A stretch of 6,699 bases of DNA, from assembly GCA_027858795.1 (NCBI GenBank), contig JAQICF010000092.1:1-6699 (forward strand). The letters run 5' to 3'. The notes below the pieces were generated by a model. The model had not been told where the DNA came from, searched no databases, and saw only the letters and a list, made by a program, of their open reading frames with translations. The position numbers were made by a program, and so were the translations under genes. Source of the stretch: Candidatus Delongbacteria bacterium (GTDB lineage Bacteria > Delongbacteria > UBA4055). Shown one piece after another: positions 1 through 6,273 of this stretch; position 1 is the first letter of the stretch; every line of letters starts with the position of its first letter.

Positions 1-99
1 TATAACAATGATAGACCACAATGGGATTTGAAAAAGTTGACTCCTGTTGAATACAGAAGTCAACTTTTAGAACAACCCCCTTTTTATCATTGTCCTTGA
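1..99 (+). CDS. IS3-family transposase (OrfB), C-terminal fragment
   Basis: Reading from base 1 gives 32 codons and a TGA stop at 97-99. The peptide contains YNNDRPQWDLKKLTPVEYR, the typical end of the rve integrase-core domain of IS3-type transposases, where a Y-N-x-x-R-P-Q/H...L...TP.EYR motif follows the last catalytic Glu. The protein cuts and joins IS ends through a DDE active site; the DDE residues themselves lie upstream of the window. The gene continues off the left edge, so whether the transposase is intact cannot be judged. The stop codon lies within the terminal inverted repeat region, as is common for compact IS elements. Confidence 0.88.
   Translation, partial: YNNDRPQWDLKKLTPVEYRSQLLEQPPFYHCP
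32..68 (+). terminator. Stem-loop with A-tract/T-tract arms, possible weak terminator
   Basis: Bases 32-42 (AAAAGTTGACT) and 58-68 (AGTCAACTTTT) form a perfect 11-bp inverted repeat around a 15-nt loop. The 3' arm ends in four Ts and a second T run follows at 81-85. Such A-stem-T arrangements can terminate transcription in both directions. Here the hairpin lies inside the end of the transposase reading frame, so it could limit read-through from the IS into the OLD gene. The large loop and the few G-C pairs make terminator function uncertain; the repeat itself is certain. Confidence 0.35.
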
Positions 100-110
100 C
101 AAAGGGTACA
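91..110 (+). repeat. Right terminal inverted repeat of the IS3-family element
   Basis: The reverse complement begins TGTACCCTTTGTCAAGGACA, matching the TG-starting terminal repeats of IS3-family elements. It overlaps the transposase stop codon (97-99). It contains an outward-facing TTGACA (96-101), a perfect -35 hexamer, and an AAAGGG (101-106) that can act as a weak Shine-Dalgarno sequence 11 nt before the next gene's ATG. The matching left repeat is not in the window. Confidence 0.7.
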
Positions 111-117
111 GATTAAA

Positions 118-2550
118 ATGAAACTTACTAAAATATATTTTGATGCATTTAAGAGCTTACTTAATGAGGAAATTGAGATTAAAGGTAACTGCATAGGTCT
201 TGTAGGTATTAATGAATCAGGCAAGTCAAATATACTACAAGCTGTAAATGTATTGAAAGGTGGATATATTCTTTCCGAAAAAGATGGACCTAAGATGAGA
301 GACGGTAATATCAATCCATCAATTCGTTACGAATTTAAATTAACTCAAGATGAACAGAATCAGATTCTCGATAAGATTAAAGATTGGTCTGAAGGAAGTT
401 CTTTGATTGGTAGAGATATTGAATATTCTGATTTCAATCTTATTTATAAAATTGAATTTGACCAAAAGACGAAGAAAAATATATATTCTTGCCAACTACG
501 AGATTTTAAGCTAAATAAAGGATATTTTGTTCTAAAAAGAGGATTTATAGGTAGTAATTATAAAGTGAAAATCGGTAATCAATTTGTTCCGATAAATATA
601 GCTCTAATCATTAATGATAAGATTTTGACTGATAATAAAAAATATTTAGACTCATGCAATGAATTCGAAAATCTAGATACAGAGATAGGAGAAATAAATC
701 AAAAGATAAATGAGTGGAATAAGATTTCTGATCAAGCAGAGAAAAATAAACTATATGTAGAAGAAATTAAAAAAAATGAAGCGAATCTTGTAAAACTAAC
801 AAAGAAGAAAGATGAACTTACAGAGAAATGTAAAGAATTCAATATCTATGAATTTAAAAATAAAAATTTAGTAGATCTTAAAAACCTTGAGAAACAGATT
901 TTAAGTCTTAAAAAAACGGAATCCGAATATAAAAAAAAGGTTATACAATTAGAGAATATTACAAACCCAACTCCACCACAAAAAAGTCAATTAACACAGA
1001 TTAATAATAAATTAATTGAAACTGGTTCGCAATTAGGTACTATTCAGAAACAAAAAGATAATTTAGATAAAGTTTTCGACAACCTGAGAATGCCATTGGA
1101 AGAAAAATACACTTCTGATTCGAATGAAATTTTCGAATATATCAGTAATTCTATCTTATTAAGAGTTGAAGAACTTCTTCCGAAAGTTGTATTTTGGGAG
1201 CATAATGATAAATTTATTCTACAATCTACTACACTATTTAAAGATATAACTTCAAAAAGTTCCTTAGATGAAATTTCCAGACCGTTGGTCAATTTGTTTA
1301 GAATAGGATTGGGAATCAAATCACTTGCTGAGCTTAAAGTTAAAATCTCACAAATTCCTCAAATTTGCAGTCAATTAAATAAAAAAATGAATAAAAAAGT
1401 AAATGAATATCTAAGTAATGTCTGGACTGAATATGATCAGAAATTAAATATTTCTCTAGAAAATGATCGCATTCGAGTTGAGATTTATGATCCTAAATAT
1501 GAAAATGCAAGTTTTTACAATATGGAAGAGAGAAGTCAGGGTGCAAAAACTTTTCTTTCTTTTTTGTTTACAATAGGAGCTGAAGCTAAACACGGAATTA
1601 TAAAAAATTCGATACTGATACTTGACGAACCAGAATCTCATCTTCATCCTTCCGGAGTGCGGTATTTATTAAAGGAACTCAAGAGAATAGCAGATAAAGA
1701 TAATCAAGTGATATATGCCACACATTCAATTTTTATGATTGATAGATCTAATTACGATGGGCATTATATAATTTCTAAGAAAAATGAAATTTCAAAGATA
1801 GAACCATCTTGCAAGGATAGGAAAGGTTTCTTTATGCAAGAAGAAGTCTTATACTCAACTTTAGATATAGATCTGAGTAAGGAATTTTCATCAACCGGTA
1901 GTATCAACTTTGTTTTTGAAGGTGATGGTGATGTTGAATTATTTAAGCATTATTACTCAAAAATATTATCAAAAAAACCATACAAGCTTCAAGATGTGTC
2001 TTTTTTTCATGGAGGAGGATGTAAGAATATAAAGAAATTCTTAATAAATAAACCAATACAACTTGGAACAAAATGGATATTTGTATTAGATAAAGATACA
2101 CCTGCAAATAAATTGAAAGAGTTTATTACTGGTAGATATAAAAGCTATATAAATGAAGACATTTTTGTTTCTCAATATAATGTCGAAAGTAAGTCAGGTG
2201 AAATTGTTCTTGAAGATCTTCTAGAGAAGAAAATTATCCTTGATTGTTATAAAAAAATATTTGAAAAATACGAAATTGGATATTCAGATGTTCGTGTTAA
2301 TGAGCAAAAAAAAGATCTGAATTTTAACGAGTATAGTAAGAAAATTATAACTTCTGAAGTATTTCAAGAAGATTATGATAATGCTAAAGGCGACTTTAAA
2401 AAGATATTAAATTCAACAATAGAAGAAAAACTATCTAAAATAAAAAGTGAAGATGAATTCAAAAAAGTATTTCCAGATTATCTTAATTGGGTTAAATCGG
2501 TGATTGATTCATTCGATGATAAGAAGATGGAAAAAGCTCCTGGAATTTAG
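118..2550 (+). CDS. OLD-family ATPase/TOPRIM nuclease with coiled-coil insert
   Basis: An 810-residue ABC-type ATPase fused to a TOPRIM nuclease domain, the architecture of OLD (overcoming lysogenization defect) nucleases; known members cut DNA in phage defence. Visible motifs: Walker A GINESGKSN at about 30-38; a predicted coiled coil rich in Lys/Glu/Leu/Asn at about 183-320; an ABC-signature-like ERSQGAK at 471-477; Walker B ILILDEPESHLHP at 499-511 with catalytic Glu504; and the switch His in YATHS (His536). TOPRIM follows, with VFEGDGDVELF (Glu601), a glycine-rich HGGG (631-634), and VLDKD with the DxD pair Asp658/Asp660. The last ~110 residues are charged and unassigned. The ATG at 118 fits the family N-terminus (MKLTKIYFDAFKS) and the stop at 97 limits upstream extension. 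The only ribosome-binding candidate is AAAGGG inside the IS repeat. No UvrD-like helicase (GajB) is adjacent, so Gabija is not supported. The IS just upstream probably displaced the native promoter. Confidence 0.88.
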   Translation: MKLTKIYFDAFKSLLNEEIEIKGNCIGLVGINESGKSNILQAVNVLKGGYILSEKDGPKMRDGNINPSIRYEFKLTQDEQNQILDKIKDWSEGSSLIGRDIEYSDFNLIYKIEFDQKTKKNIYSCQLRDFKLNKGYFVLKRGFIGSNYKVKIGNQFVPINIALIINDKILTDNKKYLDSCNEFENLDTEIGEINQKINEWNKISDQAEKNKLYVEEIKKNEANLVKLTKKKDELTEKCKEFNIYEFKNKNLVDLKNLEKQILSLKKTESEYKKKVIQLENITNPTPPQKSQLTQINNKLIETGSQLGTIQKQKDNLDKVFDNLRMPLEEKYTSDSNEIFEYISNSILLRVEELLPKVVFWEHNDKFILQSTTLFKDITSKSSLDEISRPLVNLFRIGLGIKSLAELKVKISQIPQICSQLNKKMNKKVNEYLSNVWTEYDQKLNISLENDRIRVEIYDPKYENASFYNMEERSQGAKTFLSFLFTIGAEAKHGIIKNSILILDEPESHLHPSGVRYLLKELKRIADKDNQVIYATHSIFMIDRSNYDGHYIISKKNEISKIEPSCKDRKGFFMQEEVLYSTLDIDLSKEFSSTGSINFVFEGDGDVELFKHYYSKILSKKPYKLQDVSFFHGGGCKNIKKFLINKPIQLGTKWIFVLDKDTPANKLKEFITGRYKSYINEDIFVSQYNVESKSGEIVLEDLLEKKIILDCYKKIFEKYEIGYSDVRVNEQKKDLNFNEYSKKIITSEVFQEDYDNAKGDFKKILNSTIEEKLSKIKSEDEFKKVFPDYLNWVKSVIDSFDDKKMEKAPGI

Positions 2551-2580
2551 AAGGAAGAGGTGAATTTTCAGGTTTGATTT

Positions 2581-2610
2581 TTGACGGAAGTAAGTATTGT
2601 TTTGTATTTT
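2581..2610 (+). promoter_or_regulatory. Candidate sigma-70/sigma-A promoter before the YdjM-type gene
   Basis: In the 99-bp gap after the OLD gene, TTGACG (2581-2586, five of six matches to TTGACA) is followed after 18 bp by TATTTT (2605-2610, four of six matches to TATAAT). This would start transcription about 30 nt before the coding region at 2650 and would serve the four-gene cluster to 5266. In AT-rich DNA such matches are common, so support is moderate at best. Confidence 0.35.
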
Positions 2611-2649
2611 AGTAGATAAAAAAAAGGAAATATAGGATTATAATTAATT

Positions 2650-3573
2650 TTGTTTTTTGATCACATATCTATGGGTGCATTAATTTCAAGTTCCACGAAT
2701 AAATTTAATTTGCCGTTGTTCATGTTGGTCTTGATCTCTTCTATACTCCCAGATGGTCCTATCATTTTTATTGGAGGACCTGGAACAATTGAATATTTAT
2801 TGCACAGATCGTATTCACATTCTATATTATTAGCGCCTGTGTATTCATTTATTCTCACATTATTGATGTTTACATTATTTAAGAAATATTTGAAAAATAA
2901 ATTTATTGTTCTATATTCATTTTCACTTCTAGCTGTTTTGTCTCATATCTTATTGGATCTCATAACTCCATTTGGGATTGAATTGTTTTATCCATTCTCA
3001 AACAAACTTTATAGTTTAGACATATTACATTCATTCGATCCAATATTTTTAAGTATCTCGATAATTGTATTGATTACTTTTGCATGTTTCCTGTATACTA
3101 GAAATATAAAATTTAGAACTATCACTCGAATTTTGTCATTTTTGTATATATTTTACTTCATTTTTACTTTAATTTCTAAATTATACGTATCGAATAAATA
3201 CAAAGAATATCTCGCTGATAAAATTCCTCAAGCTAATTATATCTCTACAATACCTCGTACATTTTGGAGATGGAAAGGAATTGCATCCAATAAAGATAAT
3301 TATTATGCTATAGTTGAAAATAATGGTATTATTTCCCACAGTATTTACAATAAAAAGACTGATATTCCCAATACAATTCAAGAAGATTTAACTTATAAAA
3401 AATTTATGAAGTATGCTAGATATCCAATAATGACACTTGAAAATAATAAAGTAATATTTAGTAATCTAATTTATTCACCAGATACTTACAAGCTCTCTTA
3501 CAAACTTGATAAAAATTATGATATTGTGGAAGTTAATTTAACAGGATTTAATATTGAAGATAAGCACTACTAA
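2650..3573 (+). CDS. YdjM/DUF457-family membrane metal-dependent hydrolase
   Basis: A 307-residue membrane protein of the YdjM-like family, annotated as inner-membrane metal-dependent hydrolases; substrates are not established. Family landmarks, in order: N-terminal FDHISMG (residues 3-9), LPD (33-35), HRSYSHS (52-58), SHILLDLITPFG (98-109), YPFS (114-117) and the DILHSFDP segment (124-131). About five hydrophobic segments lie at roughly 21-42, 58-77, 85-106, 132-150 and 160-178, followed by a soluble tail (about 180-307). Two positions depart from the usual pattern: the first motif normally reads DxxTH but has Met8 in place of His, and the usual PDxD reads PDGP. The TTG at 2650 is chosen because it keeps FDHIS; the first ATG (2671) would delete it, and a stop lies at 2641. 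The Shine-Dalgarno sequence (AGGA, 2634-2637) is weak and 12 nt away. The next gene starts 10 bp after the stop. Confidence 0.82.
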   Translation: MFFDHISMGALISSSTNKFNLPLFMLVLISSILPDGPIIFIGGPGTIEYLLHRSYSHSILLAPVYSFILTLLMFTLFKKYLKNKFIVLYSFSLLAVLSHILLDLITPFGIELFYPFSNKLYSLDILHSFDPIFLSISIIVLITFACFLYTRNIKFRTITRILSFLYIFYFIFTLISKLYVSNKYKEYLADKIPQANYISTIPRTFWRWKGIASNKDNYYAIVENNGIISHSIYNKKTDIPNTIQEDLTYKKFMKYARYPIMTLENNKVIFSNLIYSPDTYKLSYKLDKNYDIVEVNLTGFNIEDKHY

Positions 3574-3579
3574 AGGAGG
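3573..3579 (+). promoter_or_regulatory. Strong ribosome binding site deciding the ATG at 3584
   Basis: AAGGAGG sits 4 nt before ATG 3584 and overlaps the TAA stop of the upstream gene. It favours the ATG over the in-frame TTG at 3554, which would overlap the upstream gene and has no such site, and it suggests translation is handed over between the two genes. Confidence 0.85.
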
Positions 3580-3583
3580 AAAT

Positions 3584-4372
3584 ATGCCAGACGAGCAATT
3601 GATTTATGAAACACAAAGTGAAAGAAGAATGCGAACGTTAAAATCACCCATTGTATATTTAATTGGAACTTTATATGCGGGTGTAGTAGCTGGTACATTC
3701 TTGAATTCTATGTCAGAAATAAAAATTTTAGTGGAAATCCTTGATAAAATGGCCTATTTGAGTTTCTCGTTTGTTTTTTTTATTAACGCTACGAGCTTGG
3801 TTCTATTTTATATTTACTTATTGTCTCCTCTTGAAAGGGATTCGTTTGATTTTGCTTTAACAGTCACATTGTCATTTCTTTTTGTTGTAGCGTATTTAGT
3901 TACTTTTCTAATATTACCTAATGGATATTTATCTTATTCCTTTGGTTTTATTGGTATTGGTTCTGTCTATTTACTGGCTTGGGTGAAATATTTTAGGATA
4001 TTTAACTGTTTTCATAGCTTAGTTAATAAACATTATGAAGATAAACCAAAAACTAAACAGCAAATAAATATTATACTTGATGAGTATAGATTTATAAGGA
4101 TATTGAAGAATAATTACACAAAAACATGTCAAGCTACGATAGCATCATTTGTGATAGCTGGAATTATTATTTCAGGTGAAATGTTTTACTTTTCAAAGCA
4201 AAATAATGATTCATGGTTATTGTCATTGGGTATTTCATTTTTTGCAATATATATGATATTTACAATTGTATATAATACGTCCTCAGTATTAGATCCTAAT
4301 AATTTAAAAAAGTATGAGCAGTCTGACAATGATTTTCATAAAGAGTTTACTCGTAAGATAAAGGAATCATAA
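3584..4372 (+). CDS. Unrecognised multi-pass membrane protein, about six helices
   Basis: I do not recognise this 262-residue protein. Hydrophobic segments are visible at about 22-40, 56-80, 90-111, 117-137, 183-203 and 211-231, with a charged N-terminus (ERRMR at 13-17), a soluble central loop of about 45 residues (138-182, rich in Lys, Tyr and Asn) and a polar tail from about 235. No signal peptide, catalytic motif or nucleotide-binding motif is apparent. By the positive-inside rule, the N-terminus, the basic central loop and the lysine-rich tail would be cytoplasmic. The gene begins 10 bp after the YdjM-type gene with a very strong Shine-Dalgarno sequence, so the two are almost certainly co-transcribed and may act together in the membrane. 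Function is unknown; the topology is estimated by eye. Confidence 0.8.
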   Translation: MPDEQLIYETQSERRMRTLKSPIVYLIGTLYAGVVAGTFLNSMSEIKILVEILDKMAYLSFSFVFFINATSLVLFYIYLLSPLERDSFDFALTVTLSFLFVVAYLVTFLILPNGYLSYSFGFIGIGSVYLLAWVKYFRIFNCFHSLVNKHYEDKPKTKQQINIILDEYRFIRILKNNYTKTCQATIASFVIAGIIISGEMFYFSKQNNDSWLLSLGISFFAIYMIFTIVYNTSSVLDPNNLKKYEQSDNDFHKEFTRKIKES

Positions 4373-4396
4373 GAAATAATAGTATGAGTATTTCCA

Positions 4397-4871
4397 ATGA
4401 AAAAGAAAAAAGAACCAGAGCAACTAATTCGTGGCAAAGAATTCCACAAAAAGATACAAAAACAATTGGAATTGGAAGCCCCTGGTATTGTTATGTCTGA
4501 AAAAACAATTCAGAAGAGAAATTTACGTAAAGGTAGAATAGATATTTTGGTTGATGTTGAAAAACCTAGTGTATGTGGTGCCATTCTTGAGATAAAAGCT
4601 TCTGATTGGGATAAAATGACAGATGTTGCGGTACGCAGAAATATCAACCGACAAGCAAACCAAATTCGTGGTTACCTTGAATCACAATTCGATGGTGGTG
4701 AATATGTCCCGACAGGATTAAAGAAAGATCTTTGTATAGGAATAATATTCCCGAGAAGACCAAAGTCAATGGATAGGCAGTTATTTATAGAAGAAACTTT
4801 TTTTAACTAAAGATGTTACAGTCGTATGGGAAGATGAAAGTATTGAAGTCAAAAGAGCTAGAAGCATGTAG
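4397..4871 (+). pseudogene. PD-(D/E)XK nuclease-fold protein, apparently frameshifted in a T7 run
   Basis: As written, the frame from ATG 4397 ends at TAA 4808-4810 after 137 residues. It carries a PD-(D/E)XK-like core: Glu15 in an N-terminal helix, GRIDILVD with Asp49, then ILEIKASD with Glu65-x-Lys67, followed by a helix with RQANQ (85-89). This fold is shared by many restriction-type nucleases, and also by inactive relatives. The stop follows a run of seven Ts (4798-4804). Removing one T continues the frame for about 22 codons, giving ETFLTKDVTVVWEDESIEVK and ending at TAG 4869-4871, a natural-looking C-terminus of a 157-residue protein. So this is a recent frameshift, a homopolymer sequencing error, or expression by slippage. 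If not an error, the shortened form keeps all core residues and may still work. The start has no good Shine-Dalgarno sequence, but a TGA at 4385 limits the 5' end. It lies 24 bp after the membrane-protein gene. Confidence 0.68.
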
Positions 4872-4921
4872 TGATTTGAAGTGACGAATATGATAAAAAA
4901 ATTAGAAAATGGAGGTACAAT

Positions 4922-5266
4922 ATGAGTGGATATAAATTTGAACTAGAAAATAATGATGAAATACTAAAAATCAATTCACCTAAGAAGAGTTTACGTGGTC
5001 CATACACCGTAGTTTGTAAAGATTTGATAGAACGTTGGGCAATTGTTACGATGGATTGGGAAGGTAACCCAAGATTAGGGATAAGATGGTTTTGGGGTGA
5101 GAATGGAAATCCAATATCAAGAAGTTTTCCTACATGGTTTGTAATACCACCTTCTTTAAGTAAGAATATTTTATCTGGAATACCGATAGATCATCAAATT
5201 AGTGGCAAAATCGATGAATTTCTCCAAGGTAAGATTACTGGTATTGACTTGAAAGGTGCGCAATAA
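4922..5266 (+). CDS. Unrecognised small tryptophan-rich protein
   Basis: I do not recognise this 114-residue protein. It is mostly soluble-looking, with no signal peptide or membrane segment. It has five tryptophans (39, 46, 56, 58 and 72) in a central stretch, including GIRWFWGENGNP (53-64) and FPTWFVIPPSLS (69-80), suggesting a small beta-rich domain with an aromatic surface; it has only one cysteine, arguing against a zinc site. The start is well supported by GGAGG at 4911-4915, 6 nt before the ATG. It begins 50 bp after the frameshift-extended end of the nuclease-fold gene, so the two are probably co-transcribed and could be partners (for example effector and modulator), but that is only inference from position. 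A hairpin follows the gene. Confidence 0.78.
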   Translation: MSGYKFELENNDEILKINSPKKSLRGPYTVVCKDLIERWAIVTMDWEGNPRLGIRWFWGENGNPISRSFPTWFVIPPSLSKNILSGIPIDHQISGKIDEFLQGKITGIDLKGAQ

Positions 5267-5293
5267 TTATCTAATTGCAGTTTCGTTAAAATT

Positions 5294-5316
5294 TGCTTAT
5301 TCTGCTTGAATAAGCA
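5294..5316. repeat. Perfect 9-bp hairpin after the 114-residue gene
   Basis: TGCTTATTC (5294-5302) and GAATAAGCA (5308-5316) pair perfectly around a 5-nt loop. On the + strand no T run follows directly, so it is a poor classical terminator for the upstream gene. On the - strand the hairpin is followed by AAATTTT, which looks more terminator-like, although no - strand gene is seen downstream of it. It could also be a transcript-stabilising 3' end or a protein-binding site between the cluster ending at 5266 and the gene at 5364. Confidence 0.5.
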
Positions 5317-5363
5317 TAGCAAAATAATAGTTTATTTAAAGATTATAAGATAAAAGGAGACAA

Positions 5364-6212
5364 ATGGCGAAGACAGAATTGAGAAATTTTTATCTTGAAA
5401 GGTTGGCTTTTGTTAATGATCAACTATGTTATTTCCATTTTGCTGATCAAGAGGTTAAAAAAAATTTCAGCAACCTTAATAATTTAAAATCTAAGAACTT
5501 GACTTCAGAACTGTTTGTTAAAAATCCATACTCAAAACGAATAAATGTGATTTTTGAGGATTTGTTAAAATTTCGAGAAAGAGCAATGGGAATTAGTAAT
5601 GGAATGTCATTATCGTTTGGAGTTGAACACTTAATATACTATTTGGATGAAGTTAGGGAATTAAAGCTCAAGATATCTCATGCAGCTGAATCGGATTTAA
5701 AAAATGATACACCCGAAGATAGGATGCAGAATAACTTGAAGCATTGGGGTTCTAAGAAACCCGATAAGGCAATATTTAAAACTATAAAATATTTTCGATT
5801 AAGGCGCAATCATATTATTCATGCTAGAACTGATTTAACTGAGAAATTCGAACGTTTTTTGCGTAATGAAAGTCATTACCTTAATAGTTTTTGGACTTCT
5901 AAAACTTCACTAGAGGATCTTGATTTTTCCTCAAAAAATGTGATAGAATTTAGTGTGCCAGAAATTTATACGTGTGCAAAGCTTTTGAGAATATGTTTGG
6001 AAGAGGTTGACAAAGCAATTTCTTTTACTTTTACAAGAGAAGATCTTGTAAAATATATGGCTAAGTCAATACTGGAAAAGGATAAACATTTAAAAGGCGC
6101 AATAAAACCTTTATCGAGAAAAGTTCGTGGTAGTCTAATTTACCATTTTAATACTGATATTGGTAGTGAATTTATAAAATCAAGCCTTGAATCATTGTTT
6201 GAGGATGTATGA
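5364..6212 (+). CDS. HEPN-motif protein, possible ribonuclease
   Basis: A 282-residue, mainly alpha-helical soluble protein. The key feature is FRLRRNHIIHAR at about 144-155: Arg148-Asn149-x3-His153 matches the R-[N/D/H]-x3-H (RX4-6H) signature of HEPN domains, many of which are metal-independent RNases in toxin-antitoxin, abortive-infection and CRISPR systems. Helices before it, with EHLIYYLDEVRELKLK at 88-103, fit the HEPN four-helix arrangement. The C-terminal third (about 195-282) is helical and basic in places and is unassigned. ATG 5364 is chosen because AAGGAG (5354-5359) precedes it by 4 nt. No MNT nucleotidyltransferase or other obvious antitoxin is adjacent. Upstream is a 97-bp gap with a hairpin, so it may be its own unit. 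Some HEPN proteins are non-catalytic, and a short R-N-x3-H match alone is not proof. Confidence 0.65.
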   Translation: MAKTELRNFYLERLAFVNDQLCYFHFADQEVKKNFSNLNNLKSKNLTSELFVKNPYSKRINVIFEDLLKFRERAMGISNGMSLSFGVEHLIYYLDEVRELKLKISHAAESDLKNDTPEDRMQNNLKHWGSKKPDKAIFKTIKYFRLRRNHIIHARTDLTEKFERFLRNESHYLNSFWTSKTSLEDLDFSSKNVIEFSVPEIYTCAKLLRICLEEVDKAISFTFTREDLVKYMAKSILEKDKHLKGAIKPLSRKVRGSLIYHFNTDIGSEFIKSSLESLFEDV

Positions 6213-6273
6213 AGATATACAATCTAACAAACTGACAAATTTGATAAAAGCAGAAATAATAAAAGAGAAAAAT

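Larger units (their letters stand above)
1..110 (+). mobile_element. Right end of an IS3-family insertion sequence (partial)
   Basis: The window opens inside an IS3-family element. Two things show this: the C-terminal end of an IS3-type OrfB transposase (1-99), and a terminal sequence (91-110) whose reverse complement starts TGTACCCTTTGTCAAGG, the 5'-TG...CA-3' type of inverted repeat used by this family. I place the outer boundary at the CA dinucleotide 109-110. The few bases after it (about 111-114, GATT) could be one copy of the 3-5 bp target duplication, but the left end and partner copy are outside the window. The element sits directly before the OLD-family gene starting at 118. Family assignment is confident; the exact boundary is inferred. 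Confidence 0.8.

Noticed and set aside
96..124. Outward promoter formed by TTGACA in the IS inverted repeat with a downstream -10
   Set aside because: The -35 is perfect, but the only -10-like sequence nearby (TAAAAT, 114-119) is just 12 bp away, and a 17-bp spacing falls on TGAAAC. Any start made there would also lie after the ATG.
87..314. Minus-strand reading frame opposite the start of the OLD gene
   Set aside because: It lies antisense to a gene with clear Walker A coding sequence, has no ribosome binding site and no recognisable protein features; the other minus-strand frames at 1044, 1456, 2661, 3181 and 6278 are rejected on the same grounds.
118..2550. Gabija system (GajA plus GajB)
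   Set aside because: The first gene has GajA-like architecture, but no UvrD/Rep-type helicase is encoded downstream within the window.
3554..3583. TTG at 3554 as start of the 262-residue membrane protein
   Set aside because: It would overlap the upstream gene and has no Shine-Dalgarno sequence, whereas ATG 3584 has AAGGAGG directly upstream.
4384..4485. ATG at 4384 as an alternative start for the nuclease-fold protein
   Set aside because: It is out of frame with the PD-(D/E)XK core and its short product has no recognisable features.
6187..6273. Longer zinc-ribbon protein starting at TTG 6187 or ATG 6205
   Set aside because: Both would overlap the preceding gene and add a leader unlike the compact GEKPGKGTY-type N-terminus; ATG 6274 fits the family better.
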